Of a stretch of 63,915 nt of DNA, positions 25,417 through 33,044 are shown piece after piece. This DNA is from Streptomyces iconiensis. GTDB lineage: Bacteria > Actinomycetota > Actinomycetes > Streptomycetales > Streptomycetaceae. Below the pieces are notes generated by a model that saw only the letters and a list, made by a program, of their open reading frames with translations, made no database searches and was not told where the DNA came from. Position numbers and translations under genes: made by a program. The stretch is from contig NZ_JANCPR020000056.1 of NCBI RefSeq assembly GCF_028657195.3, positions 1-63,915 of the forward strand, written 5' to 3'. Numbering within the stretch: the stretch's first letter is position 1; every line of letters begins with the position of its first letter.

Positions 25417-25470
25417 AACCAGTTAGTCCAGAGGTCCAGTAATGGTTTTACTGGTCTGCATCTGGTCTGA
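25417..25470. promoter_or_regulatory. Operator cluster between the divergent sugar operons
   Basis: CCAGTAA (25436-25442) and TTACTGG (25448-25454) form a perfect dyad with a 5-bp spacer. Further CCAG/CTGG words at 25419, 25428 and 25462 give five half-sites in about 50 bp, including two copies of CTGGTCTG. TGGTCT-type boxes suit a GntR/HutC-family dimer. It probably lets the adjacent GntR control both directions. Confidence 0.65.
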
Positions 25471-25491
25471 CGAGTGGTAAGGTCCCATGCC

Positions 25492-26259
25492 GTGACCACA
25501 CAGGACCCCCTCCCGCGCGAGGACGCGACGAGTGCGGCGCCCACAGGCCCCGCCGTCGCACTCGCCCGCACGCGGCTGCTGGAGCGACTGGACCGGGAGG
25601 AGTTCCCGCCCGGTGCCCAACTGCCGGGCGAGCGGCAGCTCGCCAAGGAGACCGGGGTGAGCCGCAGCTCCCTGCGGAACGCGCTGGCCCTGCTCAAGAG
25701 CGAGGGTCGGCTGGACTCCTCGGCGCAGCGCGGCTGGTTCGTGCGCGCGGGTGTGGTGAGCGAACCCGCCGGCGTGCTCCAGAGCTTCACCGACATCGCC
25801 AGGGCGCGCGGACTCGTGGCAACCGGAGCCGTGCTCGTCCAGCAGGTGCGCAGCGCTGACTTCGACGAGGCCGGGAAGCTGCGCATCGCCCCGGCCTCCG
25901 ACGTGGTCCATCTGGTACGGGTGCGGGCGCTCGACGGCCTCCCCGTGTGCGTGGAGACCTCCGTGCTGCCCCGCGCCCGCGTGCCGGAACTGGAGCAGGC
26001 CGACATGACGGACCGCTCGCTGTTCGCCGCCATCGAGGAGCTGGGCGGCCGGCGCGTGAGCCGCAGCCACTACGCGGCCCAGGCGTGCGGTGCCGACGCA
26101 CACCAGGCGGAACTGCTCAGGATCGGTCCCGGCGAACCCGTCCTCGTCTGCGAGGAGATCACGGTGGACCAGTCCAACACCCCTGTGCTGCTGGGCAAGT
26201 CCGTCTACCGGGGCGACGCCTACCGCTTCGAGAGCGTCCTCCACCGGAGCCAGCCGTGA
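25492..26259 (+). CDS. GntR family (HutC/UTRA) transcriptional regulator
   Basis: 255 residues. The N-terminal winged helix (about residues 20-85) reads LLERLDREEFPPGAQLPGER, QLAKETGVSRSSLRNAL and EGRLDSSAQRGWFV. The C-terminal UTRA ligand domain (about 100-250) contains VVHLVRVRALDGLPVCVETS and LVCEEITVDQSNTPVLLGKS. UTRA domains usually bind sugar phosphates or related effectors. GTG 25492 is chosen; it is the first start at the domain boundary. The ROK kinase gene overlaps its stop, so regulator and kinase are one transcript. Confidence 0.92.
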   Translation: MTTQDPLPREDATSAAPTGPAVALARTRLLERLDREEFPPGAQLPGERQLAKETGVSRSSLRNALALLKSEGRLDSSAQRGWFVRAGVVSEPAGVLQSFTDIARARGLVATGAVLVQQVRSADFDEAGKLRIAPASDVVHLVRVRALDGLPVCVETSVLPRARVPELEQADMTDRSLFAAIEELGGRRVSRSHYAAQACGADAHQAELLRIGPGEPVLVCEEITVDQSNTPVLLGKSVYRGDAYRFESVLHRSQP

Positions 26260-27245
26260 CCTCACCCGATGACGCGGCTGCCGGCACGGACGCGGCCGAC
26301 GGCACCCGCTCGGCCGACGGTGAGGACTCGGCTCCCGCTACCGGTCAGGCTCCCGCTGTCGGCTCGGCCGCCGTTACGGAGAGCGTGGTGCTGGCCCTCG
26401 ATGTGGGGGGCACGAAGATAGCGGGCGGGCTGGTCGGACCAGATGGCACCGTGGTCCACCGCACCCAGCGCCCCACCCCGCTTCGCCCTGTGCCTGCCGT
26501 TGCCGAGGCAGCGGCCGAACTCATGGAGGCCGCTTCCGCACGGGGGCTGACGGTGCGGGGCGCGGGCGCCGGATTCCCCGAATACGTGACCGCCGACGGT
26601 CGGTTGACCAGCAGCGAGGTCATCGACTGGGACGAGCAGCCCGCCTCCGTCCTCGCCCGTACCCTCCCCGGCGTTCCCGTGCGCATCGACTCCGACGTAC
26701 GGTGCGGCGCGCGCGGCGAGGCGCTGTGGGGCGCAGGCGCTGCACTGCCCGGCTTTCTGTACGTCTCCCTCGGTACGGGGCTGTCCAGCGCCCTCGTCCT
26801 CGAAGGGCGCCCCGTACCGGGCCACCGTGGCGAGGCCATCGCCTTCGGCGAGCTCGGCGTCCCGGTCTCCGTCGACCCCACGTGGCAAGGCAACCTGGAG
26901 CGCTACGCGTCCGGCCGTGGCATGGGCGAGCGCCGCGGCGTCGCGGGCGCCCGCGAGGTCACGGCGCTCGCCGCCGCGGGGGACGCCGAGGCGGCGCATG
27001 TCCTCGACAGCGCGGGCCGCGCCCTGGCCACCACACTGGTCTGGCTGGTCCGCCTCCTCGACCCGGCGGCGGTCGTCCTCGGCGGCGGGCTGGGCTGCGC
27101 CCCGGTCGCCGCGCTCCACACCCCTCTCGCCGAGACCTGGCACAAGGCGCTGGCCGCCACCGGCCGCCCGGCGCCGCCCCCGCTCCGCACCGCCCGGACC
27201 GGCCAGGAATCCGGCCTGTTGGGCGCCGCGGCGCTGGTGAGGTGA
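26256..27245 (+). CDS. ROK family sugar kinase, atypical zinc site
   Basis: 329 residues. After an Ala/Asp-rich N-terminus of about 45 residues comes the ATP phosphate loop ALDVGGTKIAGGLVG. VSLGTGLSSALVLEG and VPGHRGEAIAFGELG (ROK glycine/His region) follow, then AAVVLGGGLG near the C-terminus. The standard ROK zinc motif CxCGxxGCxE should follow the GH motif. Here this stretch reads VDPTWQGNLE with no cysteines. It probably phosphorylates the imported sugar or an intermediate. GTG 26256 overlaps the GntR stop (GTGA), with GGAG upstream. Convergent with the fucosidase gene, 38 bp apart. Confidence 0.88.
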   Translation: MTSPDDAAAGTDAADGTRSADGEDSAPATGQAPAVGSAAVTESVVLALDVGGTKIAGGLVGPDGTVVHRTQRPTPLRPVPAVAEAAAELMEAASARGLTVRGAGAGFPEYVTADGRLTSSEVIDWDEQPASVLARTLPGVPVRIDSDVRCGARGEALWGAGAALPGFLYVSLGTGLSSALVLEGRPVPGHRGEAIAFGELGVPVSVDPTWQGNLERYASGRGMGERRGVAGAREVTALAAAGDAEAAHVLDSAGRALATTLVWLVRLLDPAAVVLGGGLGCAPVAALHTPLAETWHKALAATGRPAPPPLRTARTGQESGLLGAAALVR

Positions 27246-27283
27246 GGCGCGGGCACCGGCGCGTGGGCCCGTGGTGATCCGGG

Positions 27284-29089
27284 TCATCCGTGCGTGGGCT
27301 TGAGGACGACCTGCTTGAGGGTGAGGTTCAGGTCCTCTCCCGCATGTGCGGCGCGTGCGCGGGTGAGCGTGAGTGGGGTGACCGTGTGGGGGCGCAGGAC
27401 GAAGGGGCCCAGCTCCGAGTCCATCAGCCGGCTGCCGCGCACCAGATGGGTGCGGGAGCCGAGGGTGACGCGGTAGAGCGCGTCGGGGTCCGCCTTGCCG
27501 GTGAGGCGGAGGCTCACGCGGCGTGCGCGAGGCGAGGTGACATAGGCGGTCTCCCGTACCGTCGTGCGCTTCTGCGAGGAGTAGCTGCCGGAGTCCGCGT
27601 AGCTGTGCCCCGTGTGGAACTCCGAGGGGGACAGGGCCCAGCGGCCGTCGGCGCCTGGTCCCGTCGTATGGGCGGGCACGACGCGGAGTTCGCCGCGAAG
27701 CTCCACACGGAGCACGGGCAGCACGGGGTCGGTGGGGCGGTCGGGGAGGGTGACCACCAGGTCGTCGCCCTCGCGCCGCCAGTCGAGCGCGTCACCGTTC
27801 GCCGTCACACGGCGGACATCCGTGGCGAGGCCCCGCAGCCGCAGCTCCCCGTCGCCGGGCCACTTGGTCACATGGAGGAAGAGGTCCTTGCCGTTGACGG
27901 TGACCTCGCCCCACGGCTGGCCGCCGAAGCGGGTGGCCGAGGCGCCCAGGACAGCCCCGGGGTGACGGTCGAGCCAGGAGCCCACGCCCCGCAGCACGTC
28001 CGCCTCGAACCCGACGACGGAACCGTCCCCGCGCGGGCCGATGTTGAGCAGATAGTTGCCCCCGCGCGCCCGTACGCTCAGCAGCCCCCGCACCAGGTCC
28101 CGTATCTTGCCGGGCTTGTCCTCGCGCTTCTGCCAGCTGCGGTAGCCCCACGTCTCGTGGTACACGGAGGCGGGAGTCTGCCAGGCGCCGTCGAGCGCGA
28201 CGTCCGGGACCTCGTTGTCACCCATCACCCGGAAGTCGCCCTGGTTGTTCCAGACGCGGCTGCTCACGGTGGCGCCCGGCTGGTGCTTGCGTACGATCCC
28301 GGCGAACTTGCGGCTCTGCGCCGCCGTCGGCGACGACATGTCGAACCACACCTCGGAGATCGGCCCGTACTTCGTCATCAGCTCCCGCAGCTGCGCGGCG
28401 ATCAGCGGCTCCATGGACGCGGGGATCGGGTTGTTGTTGTCCGGATCGAAGCCGTGCCCCGCGTGCCAGTCGACCAGGGAGTAGTACACCCCGAACTTCA
28501 GCCCCTGGCTGCGGCATTCGCTCGCGAGCAGCTTCAGCGGATCCTTGCCGTAGGGGGTGCGCTGAGTGATGTCGTAGTCCGTTGTGCCGGTGTCGAACAT
28601 CGCGAAGCCGTCGTGGTGCTTGCTGGTGATCACCACGTACTTCATGCCCGCGTCCTTGGCGAGCCCGCAGATGGCCTTCGGGTCGAACTTGTCGGCCCGG
28701 AACCGCTTGGCGACCTCCGCGTACTCGGAGTGGGTGATGTCGGCCCACATCTGGATCTGCTCGCTGTACCCCTTGGTGACCGGCTTGCCCTTCCATACGC
28801 CGCCCAGCTCCGAGTACAGCCCCCAGTGGATGAACATCCCGTACTGCAGCCGCTGCCAGGCGGCGACCCGGGGATCGGAGGACCGCTCGATCTCCCCGGG
28901 AATCCCCCGCGTCCGCTGCGTCTGCTGCGCCCCGCTCTCCGGCGCCGCCGCTGCCGTGCCCCCCGCCCAGGCGGTGCTCAGCAGCAGCGCCAAGGCGACG
29001 CCGAAAAGCCCCGTACGACGGGCCGGCCGCTGTGGCATGCGCGGGTTCGGACGACGACTCGAACGACGCGGACAGCTCAGACGCTTCAC
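27284..29089 (-). CDS. Secreted GH29 alpha-L-fucosidase
   Basis: 601 residues. Signal peptide (about residues 1-49) with an Arg-rich start and ALLLSTAWAGGTAAAAPE. The GH29 barrel has QYGMFIHWGLYSELGG, the conserved KYVVITSKHHDGFAMFDT, and YYSLVDWH. The nucleophile is Asp in EVWFDMSSP near residue 253; the acid/base region lies before RARGGNYLLNIGPRGDGSV. A beta-sandwich follows (about 390-600). It hydrolyses alpha-L-fucosyl residues from extracellular glycans. Next to the sugar operon, it suggests that fucosylated glycans are one source of the imported ligand (inference). Start ATG 29089. Confidence 0.93.
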   Translation of the reverse strand: MKRLSCPRRSSRRPNPRMPQRPARRTGLFGVALALLLSTAWAGGTAAAAPESGAQQTQRTRGIPGEIERSSDPRVAAWQRLQYGMFIHWGLYSELGGVWKGKPVTKGYSEQIQMWADITHSEYAEVAKRFRADKFDPKAICGLAKDAGMKYVVITSKHHDGFAMFDTGTTDYDITQRTPYGKDPLKLLASECRSQGLKFGVYYSLVDWHAGHGFDPDNNNPIPASMEPLIAAQLRELMTKYGPISEVWFDMSSPTAAQSRKFAGIVRKHQPGATVSSRVWNNQGDFRVMGDNEVPDVALDGAWQTPASVYHETWGYRSWQKREDKPGKIRDLVRGLLSVRARGGNYLLNIGPRGDGSVVGFEADVLRGVGSWLDRHPGAVLGASATRFGGQPWGEVTVNGKDLFLHVTKWPGDGELRLRGLATDVRRVTANGDALDWRREGDDLVVTLPDRPTDPVLPVLRVELRGELRVVPAHTTGPGADGRWALSPSEFHTGHSYADSGSYSSQKRTTVRETAYVTSPRARRVSLRLTGKADPDALYRVTLGSRTHLVRGSRLMDSELGPFVLRPHTVTPLTLTRARAAHAGEDLNLTLKQVVLKPTHG

Positions 29090-29311
29090 AGGCGCTCCTC
29101 CCTAACATCCGATGAAAGCTTCGGAGTTGGGGGCGAGAGTGTCAATACACCGCGCATCTACGGCGAGAGGTCCTATGTCCCGCCGCTGCGGGTCCCGCAA
29201 TGAGCCGCCGCGGAGCACCGTTGGCCCGGCGCGAACCGGTCGATGTCCACGGACCGTTCGTCAACGAGGAGCGGCGAACCGGGCAGGCCCGGCCCCCAGT
29301 TCGCTGGGGAC

Positions 29312-29572
29312 TCAGCCGAGGTGTGCGACGAGCCGTTCGCTGCCGTCGATCCAGTCGCCCGGCGGCTCTTCGCCCCGCTCGGCCGCCGCGACGATGGCGT
29401 CGCTGTCCTCGAAAGCCGCATCCATGTCTTTCGCGATCCGCTCCCACTTGGCGAACACGTGGAGAAGCCGGTGCGCGGGTGCCTTGTTGATCTCTGAGAG
29501 GAAGCGCTGAGCGAGTGAGGGGGAGCCGAGCGCTTCCTGGATCCGCTCGATGGTCCACGGCTGCTCGCTCAT
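29312..29572 (-). CDS. Small hypothetical protein (86 aa)
   Basis: A helical, acidic protein starting SEQPWTIERIQEALGSPS and containing HRLLHVFAKWERIAKDMDAA and a C-terminal GDWIDGSERLVAHLG. No family was recognised. AGGAGG lies just before ATG 29572; a second ATG at 29575 is adjacent. A perfect 18-bp palindrome lies 37 bp upstream. It stands alone between the fucosidase and decarboxylase genes. Confidence 0.68.
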   Translation of the reverse strand: MSEQPWTIERIQEALGSPSLAQRFLSEINKAPAHRLLHVFAKWERIAKDMDAAFEDSDAIVAAAERGEEPPGDWIDGSERLVAHLG

Positions 29573-29608
29573 CATGGCCTCCTGCGTTCTCGTGCGCCGT
29601 ACCGGGCC

Positions 29609-29626
29609 CCCGCGACATGTCGCGGG
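29609..29626. promoter_or_regulatory. Perfect 18-bp palindrome CCCGCGACATGTCGCGGG
   Basis: It lies 37 bp upstream of the 86-aa gene and about 70 bp downstream of the decarboxylase stop. Without a loop it is a poor terminator and a good repressor site; which protein binds is unknown. Confidence 0.55.
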
Positions 29627-29697
29627 TGTTCCGATACCTGACAGTAGCGCGGCGGAAGTCCGGGCGTCTGCTTGTCGCGGTGGCAGGTCCTGACGGG

Positions 29698-31059
29698 TCA
29701 GGCGTCCAGCAGCGCGTCCGCGTGTGCCGCGCCCGAGTCGGTGACGATCGAGGCGAGGGACTGGGGTTCGCGGACCGTGGTGAAGGACACGGTCTCGTCT
29801 TCGGTGAGCGTGAAGCCGTAGACGCCGGGCCGTGGGAGGGAGTTGTAGGCGAAGGGGGTGGAGAAATAGTAGGCGCCGGTGTCGAGGAGGGCGGTGTGGT
29901 CGCCCTCTTCGAGGAGGGGGAGGGGGCGTTCGCGGGCGACCAGGTCGCCGGCGAAGCAGCAGGGGCCCGCGACGTCCTGGACGACGGGTGCTCCGGTCTT
30001 CGGGTGGCCCTTGGGGTCGTAGGCGGCGACGCGCAGCGGCCAGGCGTCGGGCGCGAAGACCGTACGTACGGCGAGCTGGGCGCCCGCGTGGGTGACGGCG
30101 ATGTGCCGGCCGCCCGCCGACTTGGCGTACTCGACGCGTGCGACCACCGTGCCCGCCTTGGCGAGCAGCGAGCGGCCGAACTCGGTGACCAGGTGGTACG
30201 AGCCGTCGAAGAGGCCGGGGACGGTGTCGGCCAGGAGGCGTGCGTAGGTGGCGTAGGAGGGTGAGGTCTCGTCCGAGGCGAAGTTGACGGGGAGGCCGCC
30301 GCCCAGGTCGAGGGTGTCGATCTGGCGCCGTCCTGCGGCGGCGTTCACCTCTTCGGCCAGCGCGTGCACCACGCGTACGCCCTCGGCCATCAACTCCAGC
30401 GGAATGCCCTGGGAGCCGACGTGTGCGTGCAGCCGGGTGAGCCAGGGGCGTTCACGGTAGGCGCGTACGAGGGCCTCGCGTGCGCCGGGATCGCGCAGCG
30501 GGAAGCCGAACTTGGAGGTCGCGGTCGCCGTGCTCATCGCGCCGATGGCACCGGCTCCCACCTGCGGGTTGACCCGGAGGCCCACCTGCGGGGCCGAGCC
30601 GGAGCAGGGGACGAGCGCGTCCAGGCGGGCCAGCTCGCCCGGGTTGTCGGCGTTCAGCGCGACACCGGCGGCGAGGGCCTCGCGCAGTTCGGTGCGGGTC
30701 TTGGCGGGGGAGTCCAGGACGGTGCGGGCCGCTTCGACACCGGCGGCGCGGGCGAGCGCGAGTTCGCCGGGGCTGGCGACCTCGCAGCCCAGCCCCTCGG
30801 CTGCCAGCAGCCGCAGCACCGGCACGAGAGAGGCGGCCTTCACGGCGAACGTGTGCAGTACGTGCTGGTCCGGGGCCGCCACCTCGCGGAAGGCGGCGTG
30901 CAGCTCGCGCGCCGCCTCCCGTACGGACGCGGTGTCCAGCAGTGCGACGACCGGCGCGTGGTCGTCGCCGAGCAGCCCGCTCCGGACGGCGGCGCGTACG
31001 GCGAGGTCACGGCGGTGGGCGGCACGGGAGGCCGCGTGGCTCATCGGATCGGCGCTCAT
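29698..31059 (-). CDS. PLP-dependent decarboxylase, LysA/type III fold
   Basis: 453 residues. The alanine-racemase-fold barrel carries the PLP lysine in LHTFAVKAASLVPVLRLLA near residue 75, then GLGCEVASPGELALARAAG, HVGSQGIPLEL and the PLP-phosphate glycines LDLGGGLPVNF. The EFGRSLLAKAG box replaces the EPGR of standard diaminopimelate decarboxylase. The C-terminal sheet holds the active-site Cys in GPCCFAGD and GAYYFSTPFAYN. It could decarboxylate diaminopimelate, ornithine/arginine or another amino acid. The divergence from LysA suggests a secondary role. Divergent from hutU with a 281-bp AT-containing promoter region. No clear ribosome-binding site. Confidence 0.85.
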   Translation of the reverse strand: MSADPMSHAASRAAHRRDLAVRAAVRSGLLGDDHAPVVALLDTASVREAARELHAAFREVAAPDQHVLHTFAVKAASLVPVLRLLAAEGLGCEVASPGELALARAAGVEAARTVLDSPAKTRTELREALAAGVALNADNPGELARLDALVPCSGSAPQVGLRVNPQVGAGAIGAMSTATATSKFGFPLRDPGAREALVRAYRERPWLTRLHAHVGSQGIPLELMAEGVRVVHALAEEVNAAAGRRQIDTLDLGGGLPVNFASDETSPSYATYARLLADTVPGLFDGSYHLVTEFGRSLLAKAGTVVARVEYAKSAGGRHIAVTHAGAQLAVRTVFAPDAWPLRVAAYDPKGHPKTGAPVVQDVAGPCCFAGDLVARERPLPLLEEGDHTALLDTGAYYFSTPFAYNSLPRPGVYGFTLTEDETVSFTTVREPQSLASIVTDSGAAHADALLDA

Positions 31060-31120
31060 GGGGGCCAGCCAAGCACGCGTCCCGGCGCGGCAGCACCCGG
31101 TCCTGGTTCTGCGGTACCCG

Positions 31121-31157
31121 TTGACTAAGAATATTCAGCGAATAAGGTAGTTGAATA
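31121..31157. promoter_or_regulatory. hutU promoter and candidate operator
   Basis: On the plus strand TTGACT (31121-31126) and TAAGGT (31143-31148) are 16 bp apart. Between them TATTC-AGC-GAATA (31132-31144) is a perfect 5-bp dyad, and TTGAATA follows at 31151. This AT-rich island serves two divergent genes (decarboxylase and hutU), so it may be a shared operator. Confidence 0.55.
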
Positions 31158-31340
31158 CTTGCGTGACAACTGCAGGCGGCACCCAGCTGTACGGCCGCGC
31201 AGGCAACGGCCGTACGGCAGCCGCGCAGGCACGGGCCGCACGGCCTGGCAGCGCGGCCACGCCGCCCGGACAACGGTCACAACGGTCACGACGCCACCAC
31301 GCCAGATGGCAGCTGGCACTCGATCGAGGAGGCAGGGCCC

Positions 31341-33044
31341 ATGGCAGGACCGCGCCCCGTACGGGCACCGCGCGGCACCGGAATGACCGCCCGGGGTTGG
31401 CAGCAGGAAGCAGCTCTCCGCATGCTGCAGAACAACCTCGACCCCGAGGTCGCCGAGCATCCGGACAAGCTCGTCGTCTACGGGGGTACGGGCAAGGCGG
31501 CCCGCGACTGGAACTCGTTCGACGCGATGCTGCGCACCCTGCGTACGCTCCGTGACGACGAGACCATGCTGGTCCAGTCGGGCCGTCCCGTCGGCGTCAT
31601 GACCACACACGAGTGGGCGCCCCGTGTCCTGATCGCCAACTCCAACCTGGTGGGGGACTGGGCCAACTGGGAGGAGTTCCGGCGCCTGGAGCAGCTCGGC
31701 CTCACCATGTACGGGCAGATGACGGCCGGTTCGTGGATCTACATCGGCACCCAGGGCATCCTCCAGGGCACGTACGAGACGTTCGCCGCTGTCGCGGCCA
31801 AGCTCGCCTCCCAGCGGCGGTCCGCCACCTCCGGCGGGCCGGGCGCGGGGGAGAGCACCCTCGCGGGGACCATCACGCTCACCGCCGGGCTCGGCGGCAT
31901 GGGCGGGGCGCAGCCGCTCGCCGTCACCATGAACGGTGGCGTCGCGCTCGTCGTCGAGTGCGACCCCTCCCGCATCGAACGCCGCATCGAGCACGGTTAT
32001 CTCGATGTACGTGCCGAGAGCGTGGCCGACGCGATGCGCCTCGCCGTCGAGGCGCGCGACGCACGCCGCGCCCTGTCGATCGGCCTGCTCGGCAACGCCG
32101 CCGAGGTGCTGCCCCAGCTGCTCGCGGAGGGTGCGCCCATCGACATCGTCACCGACCAGACCTCGGCGCACGATCCCCTCGCCTACCTGCCCGCAGGCGT
32201 CGACTTCGCCGACATGGCCGCGTACGCGGAGGACAAGCCCGCCGACTTCACCACCCGTGCGCGCGAGTCGATGGCCCGCCATGTCGAGGCGATGGTCGGC
32301 TTCCAGGACGCGGGCGCCGAGGTCTTCGACTACGGCAACTCCATCCGGGGCGAGGCCCAACTCGCTGGCTACGCGAGGGCCTTCGACTTCCCCGGCTTCG
32401 TCCCCGCCTACATCCGCCCCCTCTTCTGCGAGGGCAAGGGCCCCTTCCGCTGGGCGGCGCTCTCCGGCGACCCCCAGGACATCGCGGCCACCGACCGCGC
32501 GCTCCTGGACCTCTTCCCCGAGAACGAGTCCCTCGCCCGCTGGCTCCGCCTCGCCGGTGAACGCGTGCACTACCAGGGACTCCCCGCGCGCATCTGCTGG
32601 CTCGGCTACGGAGAGCGGGCGGCGGCGGGCGAGCGCTTCAACGACATGGTCGCCTCGGGCGAGCTGGCTGCCCCGCTCGTCCTCGGCCGTGACCACCTCG
32701 ACTGCGGCTCCGTCGCCTCCCCGTACCGCGAGACCGAGTCCATGCGCGACGGCTCCGACGCCATCGCGGACTGGCCCATGCTCAACGCGATGCTCAATGT
32801 CGCCTCAGGGGCCAGCTGGGTCTCGCTGCACCACGGCGGCGGCGTCGGCATGGGCCGCTCCCTGCACGCGGGGCAGGTGACGGTCGCCGACGGCACCACG
32901 CTGGCGGGCGAGAAGCTGCGCCGCGTGCTCACCAACGACCCCGGCTCCGGCGTCATCCGGCACGTCGACGCCGGGTACGAGGAGGCGGAGGCCGTCGCAG
33001 CCGAGCGCGGCGTCCGTATCCCCATGCGCGAGGGGGAGGAGTGA
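31341..33044 (+). CDS. hutU: Urocanate hydratase
   Basis: 567 residues, full length. It adds water to urocanate with a tightly bound NAD+ as electrophile, giving 4-imidazolone-5-propionate. Seen: LVVYGGTGKAARDW, LGGMGGAQPLAVTM (NAD-binding), DIVTDQTSAHDPLAY, PFRWAALSGDP and HLDCGSVASPYRETE, all characteristic. GGAGG lies about 8 nt upstream of ATG 31341. First gene of a hut operon; the next gene overlaps its stop. Histidine ammonia-lyase (hutH) is not in the window, which is common in Streptomyces, where it is unlinked. Confidence 0.97.
   Translation: MAGPRPVRAPRGTGMTARGWQQEAALRMLQNNLDPEVAEHPDKLVVYGGTGKAARDWNSFDAMLRTLRTLRDDETMLVQSGRPVGVMTTHEWAPRVLIANSNLVGDWANWEEFRRLEQLGLTMYGQMTAGSWIYIGTQGILQGTYETFAAVAAKLASQRRSATSGGPGAGESTLAGTITLTAGLGGMGGAQPLAVTMNGGVALVVECDPSRIERRIEHGYLDVRAESVADAMRLAVEARDARRALSIGLLGNAAEVLPQLLAEGAPIDIVTDQTSAHDPLAYLPAGVDFADMAAYAEDKPADFTTRARESMARHVEAMVGFQDAGAEVFDYGNSIRGEAQLAGYARAFDFPGFVPAYIRPLFCEGKGPFRWAALSGDPQDIAATDRALLDLFPENESLARWLRLAGERVHYQGLPARICWLGYGERAAAGERFNDMVASGELAAPLVLGRDHLDCGSVASPYRETESMRDGSDAIADWPMLNAMLNVASGASWVSLHHGGGVGMGRSLHAGQVTVADGTTLAGEKLRRVLTNDPGSGVIRHVDAGYEEAEAVAAERGVRIPMREGEE

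Noticed and set aside
27290..29203. 637-codon plus-strand frame opposite the fucosidase gene
   Set aside because: The minus-strand GH29 enzyme is unambiguous; the opposite frame is a GC-bias shadow.
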